DNA of 64,000 nucleotides from Clostridiales bacterium. Its GTDB lineage: Bacteria; Bacillota_A; Clostridia; Oscillospirales; Oscillospiraceae. Positions 10,014 through 18,299 of this stretch are shown here, in pieces. Position 1 is the first letter of the stretch, and every line of letters starts with the position of its first letter. The notes beneath the pieces were generated by a model. That model had not been told where the DNA came from and ran no database searches. It was given only the letters and a program-made list of their open reading frames with translations. The position numbers and the translations under genes were made by a program. The stretch lies in contig DXTB01000001.1 in assembly GCA_019410105.1 (NCBI GenBank), positions 203,679 through 267,678 of the forward strand, read 5' to 3'.

Positions 10014-10946
10014 ATGGCCTATTCCCTGAAAGAGATCAACGACGCTGTCCGCTCTGACCCCAAGGGCTTTGCGGAGGCGTGCGACGCCGCCTTTGCCAAA
10101 AAAGTGGAGACGGCGGCCCAGAAGATTGCCGATCACCGGAAGGAGTCCCGCATCATCCTGTTGTCCGGCCCCTCCGGCTCTGGCAAGACCACCACGGCAT
10201 TGAAGATCGAAGAGCAGCTGGAGAAAATGGGCATCCAGACCCACACCATCTCCATGGACAACTACTTCAACACCATCGACCCGGAGACGGCGCCCCGGAA
10301 CCGGGAGGGCGCCATCGACTACGAGTCTCCCTTCTGCCTCGACATCGAGCTGCTGAACCGACACTTCTCCATGCTGGACCGGGGGGAGACCATCCACGTG
10401 CCCAAGTACGAGTTCGCCCGACAGATGCGCTCCGACATCCTGTCTCAGCCGCTGAAGCTGGGGCCCGACGAGCTGGCTATCTTTGAGGGCATCCACGCCC
10501 TGAACGACGTGATCGTGGGAAAGAATCCCAAGGCCTTCAAGCTGTATATCGCGGCCCGGTCCAATGTGGTGGACGAGGACGGCGCCGTGGTGTTCCAGCA
10601 CCCCTGGCTGCGCCTGTGCCGCCGGATCGTCCGGGACTACAAGTTCCGGGGCAGCGACGCCAACTTCACCCTGAAGATGTGGCCCAATGTCCGCCGGGGG
10701 GAAAAGCTGTATATCTCCCCCTATAAGGAGAATGCGGACTTGATGTTCGACTCCTCCCTGCCGGATGAGGTGGCGGTGCTGAAGCCCTTCGTGGTCCCCC
10801 TGCTGGAGGCGCTGCCCCAGGGCAAGTATGAGATCGCGGACGACATCCTCCGGGGATTTGAGCGGATCGAGATCATGGAAGAGTCCAACATCGCCCCCAG
10901 CTCCCTGGTGCGGGAGTTCATCGGCGGCAGCATCTATCCCAGCTGA
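10014..10946 (+). CDS. Uridine kinase-like nucleoside kinase
   Basis: 310 residues. The P-loop GPSGSGKTT (52-60) is followed by a uridine kinase-type Asp motif (TISMDNYFNTIDPET) and an EGIHALND strand. Phosphorylation of a nucleoside is the likely reaction; the substrate cannot be told. ATG 10014 has AAGGAG directly before it, whereas the in-frame ATG at 9987 lies inside hemZ. Confidence 0.85.
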   Translation: MAYSLKEINDAVRSDPKGFAEACDAAFAKKVETAAQKIADHRKESRIILLSGPSGSGKTTTALKIEEQLEKMGIQTHTISMDNYFNTIDPETAPRNREGAIDYESPFCLDIELLNRHFSMLDRGETIHVPKYEFARQMRSDILSQPLKLGPDELAIFEGIHALNDVIVGKNPKAFKLYIAARSNVVDEDGAVVFQHPWLRLCRRIVRDYKFRGSDANFTLKMWPNVRRGEKLYISPYKENADLMFDSSLPDEVAVLKPFVVPLLEALPQGKYEIADDILRGFERIEIMEESNIAPSSLVREFIGGSIYPS

Positions 10947-10994
10947 GCGGGGCTGCCCCTCTGCCCCAATCTTTCTTTGGAGGTCATACAAGCC

Positions 10995-11387
10995 ATGAAT
11001 GAGCGGTTGCAGGAACTGCTGGACGCGGTGCAGCGCACTGCCTCCCAGGTGGGCGGCAGTGCGGCGGATGCCGCCTACGGCATGGGAAAGCGGGCGGGAG
11101 AGCTCCTGTCCGTGGCCAAGCTGAATATCCGGATCATGGACCTGAAGGGAGCGGTGAGCACCGCCCTGCGGGAGGTGGGGGAGATGATCTACGCCACCCA
11201 CACCGGCACCCTCACGGAGTCCGAGGTACTGCTGGCAAAGCTTCAGGAGATCGACGGGCTCCGCCAGCAGATCGACCGGCTGGAGCGGGAGATCGCTCGG
11301 CTCCAGGGCGGCGCGGTGTGCCCCTTCTGCGGGGCGGCCGCCCGGAGCGGCGACGTATTCTGCCGGGAATGCGGCCAAAAGCTGTAA
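10995..11387 (+). CDS. Small protein with C-terminal zinc ribbon
   Basis: 130 residues. A helical N-terminal two-thirds (heptad-like LQEIDGLRQQIDRLEREIARL, probably coiled coil) ends in a zinc ribbon, CPFCGAAARSGDVFCRECG (two CxxC pairs). Such proteins are common and uncharacterised in Clostridia. ATG 10995 follows TTGGAGG by 11 bases. It lies between a nucleoside kinase and purine nucleoside phosphorylase, but no functional link is evident. Confidence 0.8.
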   Translation: MNERLQELLDAVQRTASQVGGSAADAAYGMGKRAGELLSVAKLNIRIMDLKGAVSTALREVGEMIYATHTGTLTESEVLLAKLQEIDGLRQQIDRLEREIARLQGGAVCPFCGAAARSGDVFCRECGQKL

Positions 11388-11401
11388 GGAGGAAGCGTAA
11401 G

Positions 11402-12226
11402 ATGGAATATACATTCGCACAATATCAGGAGAGCGCCCAGGCGCTGAGAGACCGCCTGGGGGCGTTCCGCCCCCGGTGCCTGCTGATCTTGGGCTCCGGC
11501 CTGGGCTCTTTGGGCAACGAAGTGGAGTCCCCCATTGCCGTCCCCTATGAGGATGTGCCCCACATGAAGCGATCCACCGCCCCGGACCACGCGGGCCGGT
11601 TCGTGTTCGGCCGCCTGGCGGGTCAGGACGTGGCGGTGATGCAGGGCCGCCTCCACACCTATGAGGGCTGGTCCTTTGAGGATGTCAGCTATCCTGTCCG
11701 GGTGCTGCGGCTGCTGGGGGCGGAAACGCTGGTAGTCACCAACGCTGCCGGCGCGGTGAACACCGCCTTCTCTGCCGGGGACATCATGCTGATTACCGAC
11801 CACATCAAACTCTTCGGTGTCAGCCCCCTTTGCGGCCCCAATCTGGAGGAGTTCGGCCCCCGGTTCCCGGACATGAGCCATGTGTACACGCCCCGACTCC
11901 AGGACACCGCCCGGGAGGCCGCGGAGGAGCTGTCCATCCCCCTGCGCCAGGGCGTCTATATGTACTTCCCCGGCCCCCAGTACGAAACGCCGGCGGAGGT
12001 CCGTGCCGCCCGGGTGCTGGGCGCGGACGCCGTGGGCATGTCCACGGTGCCGGAGGCCATTGTGGCCGCCCACTGCGGCATGGATGTGCTGGGCTTCACG
12101 CTCTGCACCAATATGGGGGCCGGGGTGCTGGACCAGCCTCTTTCCTCCGACGAGGTGCTTGCCGCCGCCGCCACGGCGGGGCCCCAGTTCTCCGCCCTGG
12201 TAAAGGCGTGTCTGGCCCGGTTATAA
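11402..12226 (+). CDS. punA: Purine-nucleoside phosphorylase (trimeric type)
   Basis: 274 residues. It cleaves inosine, guanosine or deoxy forms with phosphate to base plus ribose-1-phosphate. Motifs of the low-molecular-weight trimeric family are visible: ILGSGLGSL (phosphate loop), GRLHTYEGW, VTNAAGAVN, FPGPQYETPAEVR and GMSTVPEAIVA. ATG 11402 has AAGGAGGAAGCG before it. The upstream nucleoside kinase suggests a purine/pyrimidine salvage cluster. Confidence 0.94.
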   Translation: MEYTFAQYQESAQALRDRLGAFRPRCLLILGSGLGSLGNEVESPIAVPYEDVPHMKRSTAPDHAGRFVFGRLAGQDVAVMQGRLHTYEGWSFEDVSYPVRVLRLLGAETLVVTNAAGAVNTAFSAGDIMLITDHIKLFGVSPLCGPNLEEFGPRFPDMSHVYTPRLQDTAREAAEELSIPLRQGVYMYFPGPQYETPAEVRAARVLGADAVGMSTVPEAIVAAHCGMDVLGFTLCTNMGAGVLDQPLSSDEVLAAAATAGPQFSALVKACLARL

Positions 12227-12308
12227 ACGGCAGCGGCAGGCCATAGGCTCATAGGGGCAGCAGATTCCGCCGCCCTAGTTCTCTGTTGTAATTTGAGGTA
12301 ATCGCTTC

Positions 12309-13973
12309 ATGTCTAATCAAAAAAAGCAATCCTTCCTGGGCGGCGCCGCCATCCTGGCCGCAGCTGTCGTTGTGGTGAAATTTATCGGGTTCTTCTACAA
12401 AGTCCCCCTGAACAACATCCTGGGCGGCCCCGGCAAGACGTATTTCGACACTGCCTATAAGATTTACAATTTCCTGCTGACCTTCTCCACGGCGGGCCTG
12501 CCTCTGGCCATCTCCAAGCTGACCAGCCAGGCCCATGCCCAGGGACGGGAGAACGAGAAGCGGAAGATCTTCCGCACCGCCATCGTGCTGTTTTTCGTCC
12601 TGGGCACGGTGGGCGCCCTGTTTATGTTCTTCCAGGCAGAGGGCTTGGCGGGGTTTCTGGAGAACAGCCTGGCGGCCCAGCCCATCCGGGCGCTGGCTCC
12701 GGCGGTGTTCTGCGTGTGCCTGCTGGCCTGCATGCGGGGCTACACCCAGGGCCAGGGCAACATGACGCCTACGGCGGTTTCCCAGGTACTGGAGGCGCTT
12801 TTGAAACTGGCTATCGGTCTGCCGCTGGCGTGGTATGTACTGCGCATCGGCATGAGCCTGGAGATGGGCGCCGCCGCGGCCATCCTGGGCGTCACGGCGG
12901 GCACGGCGGTCTCCATGCTGTTTTTGGTGGGATATTTGGCGAAGCACCGGAATCGGACACAGTCCCTGGATGTCCCCTCCGGCAGCAGCCATCTGATCCG
13001 GCAGATCCTGGCCATTGGCATCCCCATCACCCTCAGCAACTCCGCAATGAGCATCCTGAACATCATCGACACCAAGATCGTCATGGGCCAGCTGCAGAAC
13101 GCCCTGCTGCTGTCGGAGGAATCGGCCGCTGCCCTGAACGGCCAGTACAGCATGGCCATGGATATGCCCAACATGGTGGCCTCCTTCGTGTACCCGGTGA
13201 CCATGAGCTTGATTCCATTCGCGGCGGCGGCTCTGGCCCGGCAGGACCATGCCGGAGCGGACCGGATCATCTCCTCCGCCTTCCGCATCATCGCCATTCT
13301 GGCCCTGCCGGCGGGCATCGGCCTCAGTGTCCTCTCCACGCCCATCATGGTCCTGGTGCTGCCGGCCCAGCGGGAGGATGCCCTGGCGGCGGGCCCCCAT
13401 CTTCAGGTGCTGGGCATCGCCCTCATCTTCATCTGCCTGATGATCCTGACCAACGCTATCCTGCAGACCTACGGCAAGGAGAAGCTGCCCATCTTCACCG
13501 TGATCGTCGGCGGCATCGTCAAGATCATCATGAACTATTTCCTGGTGGGGAATCCGGACATCAACATCCACGGCGCACCCATCTCCACGCTATGCTGCTA
13601 TCTGGTGATCGTGGTGCTGAATCTGTTCTTCGTGTGGAAATACTCGCCCCAGAAGCCACGGTATCTCGAAGTTTTCGCAAAGCCCGTGGCCGCTTCCCTG
13701 CTCATGGGCGGCGCGGCCTGGGCGATCTATGGCCTGGCCAGCCGGGTGCTGGATGGGGCTTTCCTCGCCTTGGCACAGCAGATGTTTGCGGATCCGGATA
13801 AGATCCAGCTCTGGTCCGTATATCTGGCCAACGCCGCCTGTGTCCTGCTGGGCATCCTGGCCGGCGTGATCGTCTACGGTGTGCTGGTGATCGCTCTGCG
13901 GATCCTGCGGGCGGAGGATGTGCGGTCCATTCCCCGCGGGGAAAAGCTTATTAAACTTCTGCACTTAAAATGA
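12309..13973 (+). CDS. SpoVB/MurJ-like polysaccharide flippase
   Basis: 554 residues with about 14 hydrophobic segments. The N-terminus (FLGGAAILAAAVVVVKFIGF, then FYKVPLNNILG) and the FSTAGLPLAISKL motif are those of the SpoVB/YtgP branch of the MVF/MOP superfamily. Members move lipid-linked cell wall or spore cortex precursors across the membrane. The neighbours mazG, hup and yabO/yabP match the spoVT-spoVB-mazG-yabN-yabO arrangement of Bacillus, which supports a SpoVB role. Confidence 0.88.
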   Translation: MSNQKKQSFLGGAAILAAAVVVVKFIGFFYKVPLNNILGGPGKTYFDTAYKIYNFLLTFSTAGLPLAISKLTSQAHAQGRENEKRKIFRTAIVLFFVLGTVGALFMFFQAEGLAGFLENSLAAQPIRALAPAVFCVCLLACMRGYTQGQGNMTPTAVSQVLEALLKLAIGLPLAWYVLRIGMSLEMGAAAAILGVTAGTAVSMLFLVGYLAKHRNRTQSLDVPSGSSHLIRQILAIGIPITLSNSAMSILNIIDTKIVMGQLQNALLLSEESAAALNGQYSMAMDMPNMVASFVYPVTMSLIPFAAAALARQDHAGADRIISSAFRIIAILALPAGIGLSVLSTPIMVLVLPAQREDALAAGPHLQVLGIALIFICLMILTNAILQTYGKEKLPIFTVIVGGIVKIIMNYFLVGNPDINIHGAPISTLCCYLVIVVLNLFFVWKYSPQKPRYLEVFAKPVAASLLMGGAAWAIYGLASRVLDGAFLALAQQMFADPDKIQLWSVYLANAACVLLGILAGVIVYGVLVIALRILRAEDVRSIPRGEKLIKLLHLK

Positions 13974-14075
13974 GAAACCGGGCGGCCGCGCCCCCTTCCC
14001 AAGGGGGCGATCCGCTAAAATTCCTTGAAAAATCAGGGGTTTCCCGTGAATTTTTCTTGCAAAGGCAGGCATCTT

Positions 14076-14882
14076 ATGGTAGAGTTTCAGCGTAAGGATT
14101 TTTACAGCTACGAGGATTTTCTGGAGATCATGCGGCTGCTGCGGGCTCCCGGGGGTTGCCCCTGGGACCGGGAGCAGACCCACAGCTCCATCCGCCGGAA
14201 CTTCCTGGAGGAGACCTATGAGGTTCTGGACGCCATCGACCACGACGACGCCAGCGGCATGTGCGAGGAGCTGGGCGACGTGCTGATGCAGGTGGCCTTC
14301 CATGCCCAAATCGAGGCGGAGCGGGGCCGCTTCACCATGGCAAATGTGGTGGACGGCGTGGCCCGGAAGCTGGTGTACCGCCATCCCCATGTCTTTGGGG
14401 ACGTGCAGGCGGATACCTCCCAGCAGGTCCTGGCCAACTGGGACGTGCTGAAGCGCCGGGAGAAGGGCCAGCGGTCCACGGCGGACGCGGTGGAGGCCGT
14501 GCCCCACACGCTGCCTGCCCTGTGGCGGGCGGAAAAGATTCAGTCCAAGACCGCCAAGGCCGGCTTTGACTGGACAAGCTCTCTCCAGGCACTGGACAAG
14601 CTGGAAGAGGAGGTCCGGGAGCTCCGGGCCGCCCTGGAGGCCGGTCAGGCCGCCGACGCGCCCCACGGCATCCGGGAGGAGCTGGGCGACACGCTGTTTA
14701 TGGCCGCCAAAATCGCCCAGATGTCGGGCGTGGACCCGGAGGACGCCCTCCACCGGGCCTGCGACAAGTTTGACCGCCGCTTCCGCGCGGTGGAAGAGGC
14801 CGCGGACAAGCCTCTGCCGGAGTGCGGTGAGGCGGAGCTGCTGGCCCTCTGGAACGATGCAAAATCCCACGATCCGTCTTAA
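14076..14882 (+). CDS. mazG: Nucleoside triphosphate pyrophosphohydrolase MazG
   Basis: 268 residues. Two MazG repeats: the first with CPWDREQTHSSIRRNFLEET and ELGDVLMQVAFHA (metal-binding ExxE/ExxD), the second with ELGDTLFMAAKIAQ. MazG hydrolyses NTPs or dNTPs to NMP and pyrophosphate and is linked to the stringent response. ATG 14076 is preceded by AGGCAGG; an in-frame TTG further upstream (14025) would add 17 residues and looks unlikely. Confidence 0.93.
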   Translation: MVEFQRKDFYSYEDFLEIMRLLRAPGGCPWDREQTHSSIRRNFLEETYEVLDAIDHDDASGMCEELGDVLMQVAFHAQIEAERGRFTMANVVDGVARKLVYRHPHVFGDVQADTSQQVLANWDVLKRREKGQRSTADAVEAVPHTLPALWRAEKIQSKTAKAGFDWTSSLQALDKLEEEVRELRAALEAGQAADAPHGIREELGDTLFMAAKIAQMSGVDPEDALHRACDKFDRRFRAVEEAADKPLPECGEAELLALWNDAKSHDPS

Positions 14883-14958
14883 TCGCGGGCGCGCCTGCCT
14901 GCGTTAGGAATAAATCATCTAGCAAGCGCATCACACATTGTATAGGAGGATAACATCC

Positions 14959-15234
14959 ATGAACAAAGCTGAACTCATCAATTCTGTCGCCGCTTCTGCC
15001 GACGTTTCCAAGAAGGAGGCCGAGGCTGTTGTGTCCGCCACGTTTGACGCCATCACTGCCGCCCTGAAAGACGGCGACAAGGTGCAGCTGGTGGGCTTTG
15101 GATCCTTCGAGGTCAAGAAGCGTGCCGCCCGCGTGGGCCGCAACCCCAAGACCAAGGAGTCCATTGAGATCCCCGCTTCTGTAGTGCCCGTGTTCAAGGC
15201 CGGCAAGGCCCTGAAGGACGCCGTGGCGAAGTGA
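14959..15234 (+). CDS. hup: HU-family DNA-binding protein
   Basis: 91 residues, exact HU length. The start is [11 protein letters not shown], and the arm signature [20 protein letters not shown] and C-terminal [11 protein letters not shown] are present. HU bends and compacts DNA as a dimer. A strong AGGAGG precedes ATG 14959. A hairpin terminator follows directly. Confidence 0.97.
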   Translation: MNKAELINSVAASADVSKKEAEAVVSATFDAITAALKDGDKVQLVGFGSFEVKKRAARVGRNPKTKESIEIPASVVPVFKAGKALKDAVAK

Positions 15235-15250
15235 TCTGACCCTGTGATTT

Positions 15251-15288
15251 CGGGACTGCCGGTGCTGTGGTGCCGGCAGTCCCGTTTC
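15251..15288 (+). terminator. Intrinsic terminator after hup
   Basis: A perfect 12-bp stem CGGGACTGCCGG / CCGGCAGTCCCG with a 10-base loop is followed by a short TTT. The weak T-tract suggests partial read-through into rqcP. Confidence 0.6.
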
Positions 15289-15308
15289 CCATGAGAAAGG
15301 AGCCGCCC

Positions 15309-15554
15309 ATGCGTTTGGATAAATATCTCAAAGTCTCCCGCCTCATCAAGCGGCGGACTGTGGCCAACGAGGCCTGTGACAACGGCCTGGTCACCGTCAA
15401 CGGCAAGCCTGCCCGGGCCTCCTACGACGTGAAGGTGGGGGACCAGATTTCCCTGCGCTTCGGCCAGCGCATCGTAACGGTGGAGGTGCTGGACGTCCAG
15501 GAGACGGTGCGCCAGGCGGACGCCGGCACGCTGTACCGGGAGATCGGCCGGTAA
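15309..15554 (+). CDS. rqcP: S4-domain ribosome quality control protein RqcP (YabO)
   Basis: 81 residues, essentially one S4 RNA-binding domain (MRLDKYLKVSRLIKRRTVAN, then VTVNGKPARASYDVKVGD). RqcP binds obstructed 50S subunits and helps RqcH add alanine tails. In Bacillus the homologue yabO sits before yabP-yabQ-divIC, the same order seen here. GAAAGGAG precedes ATG 15309. Confidence 0.9.
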   Translation: MRLDKYLKVSRLIKRRTVANEACDNGLVTVNGKPARASYDVKVGDQISLRFGQRIVTVEVLDVQETVRQADAGTLYREIGR

Positions 15555-15612
15555 GGCCGGACGCATATTCTCCCCGCCCCTCCCATATAGTTGGGACAGG
15601 GAGGGACGCGGA

Positions 15613-15897
15613 ATGAACGACTACAACAACGCCATGTCCCAGGCGGGCCACCGTCTGGAGCTGATCGGCCGGGAGCGGCTCACGGTCTCCGGAGTGGAGG
15701 ACGTGGAGCGGTTCGACGAGACCGGCATCATCATGTCCACCAGCGTGGGAACGCTGGTCATTACCGGAGAGGACCTGCACATCGGCAAGCTGTCCCTGGA
15801 CGGGGGCGAGCTCCATGTGGACGGCCGGATCGATTCCGTCTCCTATGAGGACGGCGGTCAGGAGCGGGGGGGCCTTTTCCATCGGCTGTTCGGGTGA
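15613..15897 (+). CDS. yabP: Sporulation protein YabP
   Basis: 94 residues of the YabP/YqfC family (LTVSGVEDVERFDETGIIM, TSVGTLVITGEDLHIGKLSL). In Bacillus it is expressed in the mother cell and needed with YabQ for spore cortex or coat assembly. ATG 15613 follows GGGAGGG. This is good evidence that the organism makes spores. Confidence 0.92.
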   Translation: MNDYNNAMSQAGHRLELIGRERLTVSGVEDVERFDETGIIMSTSVGTLVITGEDLHIGKLSLDGGELHVDGRIDSVSYEDGGQERGGLFHRLFG

Positions 15898-15903
15898 GGC
15901 GCC

Positions 15904-16593
15904 ATGGCCCCTGCTCTCTCCCAGCCGCTCCTGCTCTTCTGTCAGGCGATCCTGCTGGGCATGGCTGCGGCGCTGCTGTATGACCTGCTGCGGGCCTTCC
16001 GCCTGCGGCTGCCCCGCCTGACGTCAGCGCTGGACATCCTGTACTGCATGGCCGCGGGCTTGGCGGTCTTCCTCTTCATGCTCCGCCGGGCGCAGGGGCA
16101 GCTGCGGCTGTATCTGCTGCTGGGGGCGGTGGGCGGCGGTGTGCTGTTTTTCACCGCCTTCTCCCCGTTTTTGCGGCCGGTGTGGGATTTTTGGGTGGAT
16201 ACCCTGGCATTTTTGCTGCATCTGACCGCCATTCCCCTGCGGGGAGCGGAAAATTTGTGTAAAAAAATCGGCAGATGGGGAAAAAATCTCTTTTATTTTA
16301 TTCGCAAATGTTATACAATAAAAAACACCAAGCACGGCAGAAGGCTTTACAAAGGAGGCGGGCGGCATGGCAAGAGCAGAACGGCAGCCAAAGAAGCGGT
16401 CCAGAGGAAGCGTCCTCACCAAGCTTCTGATCCTGGTGATTCTGGCGGCGATCGGACTGCAGCTGCGCAGCCTCCACAGCCAGGTGCAGGACGCCCAGGC
16501 CCAGCGGGACGCCCTGACGGCCCAGGTCCAGGCCCAGGAGCAGGAAAACGCCGCCCTGGCCGCGGACATCGCCGAGGGCGCCACCGAGGATAA
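15904..16593 (+). CDS. yabQ: Spore cortex protein YabQ, unusually long reading frame
   Basis: The first 130 or so residues are a typical YabQ membrane protein: LLLFCQAILLGMAAALLYDL, a second segment around ILYCMAAGLAVFLFML, a third at LYLLLGAVGGGVLFFTAF and a fourth near DTLAFLLHLTAI. After KKIGRWGKNLFYFIRKCY the frame does not stop. It runs through the divIC ribosome site and 227 bases into divIC in another frame, giving a low-complexity Arg/Gly/Pro tail with no family resemblance. The true protein is expected to be shorter; a stop codon has probably been lost. Confidence 0.8.
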   Translation: MAPALSQPLLLFCQAILLGMAAALLYDLLRAFRLRLPRLTSALDILYCMAAGLAVFLFMLRRAQGQLRLYLLLGAVGGGVLFFTAFSPFLRPVWDFWVDTLAFLLHLTAIPLRGAENLCKKIGRWGKNLFYFIRKCYTIKNTKHGRRLYKGGGRHGKSRTAAKEAVQRKRPHQASDPGDSGGDRTAAAQPPQPGAGRPGPAGRPDGPGPGPGAGKRRPGRGHRRGRHRG

Positions 16594-16666
16594 GATGAAG
16601 GAGATCGCGCAGGAAGAGCTGGGGCTGATCTCCCCCAATCAGCGTGTGTTTTCTGTGGGCAACTGA
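16367..16666 (+). CDS. divIC: Septum formation initiator DivIC/FtsB family
   Basis: 99 residues: a short basic N-terminus, one membrane helix (LTKLLILVILAAIGLQL), then a coiled coil (LHSQVQDAQAQRDALTAQVQ onward) and a KEIAQEELGLI end. It acts in the divisome as a bitopic partner of FtsL and DivIB. AAAGGAGGCGGGCGG precedes ATG 16367 and lies inside the extended yabQ frame. Confidence 0.9.
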   Translation: MARAERQPKKRSRGSVLTKLLILVILAAIGLQLRSLHSQVQDAQAQRDALTAQVQAQEQENAALAADIAEGATEDKMKEIAQEELGLISPNQRVFSVGN

Positions 16667-16789
16667 CCGGAGCCGGGCGACGAGGGAGGCGGAGCGCCTC
16701 CCCCGCTTGTGCCGGGAGCCGGTCTTTTTTGATACGACCCGCTTCCACGGGAGCGGGAAAACCATCCGGAAGGAGAAACAGTACACTAT

Positions 16790-17272
16790 ATGGAGCTTCA
16801 GGTAGGGAGCATTTTGGAAGGAAAGGTGACCTCCATCACCAAATTCGGCGCGTTCGTGGCCCTGGACAATGGGAAGTCCGGCCTGGTCCACATCTCCGAG
16901 ATCGCCAACACGTTTGTCAACGACGTACATGACTACCTGCAGGAGGGGCAGGCCGTCAAGGTCCTGGTGCTCTCCACGGAGAATGGAAAGGTCAATCTCT
17001 CCATCAAGCGGACGCTCCCCAGGCCGGAGCGGCCCGCCCGCAGTCCCCGGCCCAGCGGCAGCCACCCGGCGGGGGCGTCCCGTCCCGTGGCCCAGGCCCG
17101 TCCCGTGGCCCAGGCCCGGCCCGCCGCCCGGGCGCAGCAGCCGCTGCCCCCCTCCGGCGACCAGTCCTTTGAGGACAAGCTGAAGCAGTTCCTCTCCTCC
17201 TCTGAGGGGAAGATGGCCGACCTGAACCGCAGCCTGGACGGGCGGCGGGGCGGCGGCCGGCGGCGCAGATAA
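16790..17272 (+). CDS. S1-domain RNA-binding protein (YabR-like)
   Basis: 160 residues. One S1 domain (about 1-72: VGSILEGKVTSITKFGAFV, SGLVHISEI, VLSTENGKVNLSIKR) is followed by a disordered Pro/Arg/Ala tail containing a repeated RPVAQA unit (17087-17116) and a basic RRGGGRRRR end. Bacillus YabR follows divIC in the same way. It probably binds RNA or ribosomes. Confidence 0.88.
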   Translation: MELQVGSILEGKVTSITKFGAFVALDNGKSGLVHISEIANTFVNDVHDYLQEGQAVKVLVLSTENGKVNLSIKRTLPRPERPARSPRPSGSHPAGASRPVAQARPVAQARPAARAQQPLPPSGDQSFEDKLKQFLSSSEGKMADLNRSLDGRRGGGRRRR

Positions 17273-17278
17273 CACCAG

Positions 17279-17306
17279 GGCGCGCGGCAATGCCGCGCGC
17301 CTTTTT
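17279..17306 (+). terminator. Intrinsic terminator of the yabP-S1 cluster
   Basis: Perfect stem GGCGCGCGGC / GCCGCGCGCC with a 3-base loop, followed by TTTTT. Confidence 0.9.
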
Positions 17307-17320
17307 CATGTCCGCCGGAT

Positions 17321-17386
17321 AAAAAAGGGCCGCCCAGCGGTTTCACGCTGCGCGGCCCAAGCGGGTGGGATATTGGAAAGCTTCCG
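17321..17386 (-). ncRNA. Candidate minus-strand small RNA
   Basis: A predicted transcript of about 65 bases starts near 17385, 7 bases after a near-consensus promoter (next entry). It begins with a GGAA-GCT-TTCC mini-hairpin and ends in a GC-rich terminator (GGGCCGC..CAGCG / CGCTG..GCGGCCC) followed by six Ts (17326-17321 on the minus strand). No peptide of note is encoded, and it matches no RNA family I recognise. The terminator may also back up the converging S1 transcript. Confidence 0.5.
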
Positions 17387-17391
17387 GGATT

Positions 17392-17421
17392 ATCATACAC
17401 CCGCCCTGCATCCCTTGTAAA
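17392..17421 (-). promoter_or_regulatory. Promoter of the candidate small RNA
   Basis: On the minus strand: TTTACA (17421-17416), an 18-base spacer, TATGAT (17397-17392). It has no protein gene to serve on this strand. Confidence 0.55.
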
Positions 17422-17503
17422 TAGGAGCTTTTGTCGGATCGGCTCCTCTTTTGTCGGATTGCTGCGGGCTCTGAACAATTTGTGAATTCCACCGGCTCGC
17501 CCC

Positions 17504-17532
17504 TTTTCAAATGGAAAGATTTGTGCTATATT
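17504..17532 (+). promoter_or_regulatory. Likely promoter of hpf
   Basis: TTTTCA (17504-17509), 17 bases, TATATT (17527-17532). Upstream, TTTTGTCGGAT occurs twice 20 bases or so apart (about 17430-17440 and 17450-17460), which may be a direct-repeat regulator site. Confidence 0.5.
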
Positions 17533-17584
17533 AATAAAAAGGGGAGAGATCCCCGATTTCTCCCACACGAAAGGAGCGATCCCT

Positions 17585-18133
17585 ATGAAGTATACCTTTG
17601 CCTGCAAGAGAGTCCCGCTGAATGATTCCATCAAGGAATATGCCCAGAAGAAGATCTCCAAGCTGGAGCGCTACTTCCGGGAGGAGGATACCACCGCGTT
17701 TGTCACTTTCTCTGTGGAGAAGGACCATCTGTGCTCGGTGGAGATCACGATCCGCGGCGGCGCCACGTTGCTGCGGGCACAGACGGAGGCTCCTGACGGA
17801 GATATGCGCGGCGCCATTGACGCCGCTGTGGGATATATCGAGCGGCAGATTCTGAAGAACAAGACCCGCCTGGCCAAGCGCCTGCGGACTGAGGGCTTCC
17901 CCCCGCCCGCCCCGGCGGACGACTTTGAGGTGGCTGAGGAGAAGGAGTTCCCCATCGTCCGTACCAAGCGCTTCTCCGTGAAGCCCATGAGTCCGGAGGA
18001 GGCCATCCTGCAGATGAACCTGCTGGACCACAGTTTTTTCGTGTTCCGCAGCAGTGAGGATGACGGCCTATCTATCGTCTACCGCCGGAAAAATGGCGGA
18101 TACGGCCTGATCGTCACGGATGAAGAGGAGTGA
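17585..18133 (+). CDS. hpf: Long-form ribosome hibernation promoting factor
   Basis: 182 residues. The N-terminal HPF domain (about 1-100: VPLNDSIKEYAQKKISKLER, RGGATLLRAQTEAPDGDMRG) and the C-terminal dimerisation domain (IVRTKRFSVKPMSPEEAILQ, then MNLLDHSFFVFR) are both present, so it should form 100S ribosome dimers in stationary phase. AAAGGAG precedes ATG 17585. It has its own promoter and terminator. Confidence 0.95.
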   Translation: MKYTFACKRVPLNDSIKEYAQKKISKLERYFREEDTTAFVTFSVEKDHLCSVEITIRGGATLLRAQTEAPDGDMRGAIDAAVGYIERQILKNKTRLAKRLRTEGFPPPAPADDFEVAEEKEFPIVRTKRFSVKPMSPEEAILQMNLLDHSFFVFRSSEDDGLSIVYRRKNGGYGLIVTDEEE

Positions 18134-18150
18134 CCCGTACCTGGCAGACA

Positions 18151-18183
18151 GGGCGGAGCCGCGTCAGCGGCTCCGCCCTTTTT
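18151..18183 (+). terminator. Intrinsic terminator of hpf
   Basis: Perfect 12-bp stem GGGCGGAGCCGC / GCGGCTCCGCCC with loop GTCA and a TTTTT tail. Confidence 0.92.
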
Positions 18184-18299
18184 CGCTCCGCCCCGGAGAT
18201 GGCGCGCAATGCCTCTTGTCCTTTTCGGCATCTTCTGCTATACTGATACCGGCAAATCCCCGCTATGGGTCAAAATACGAGGAAAGAAAGAACAATTTG

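Noticed and set aside
17321..17386. Known riboswitch or 6S/SRP RNA
   Set aside because: I could not match the conserved core of any such family to this sequence.
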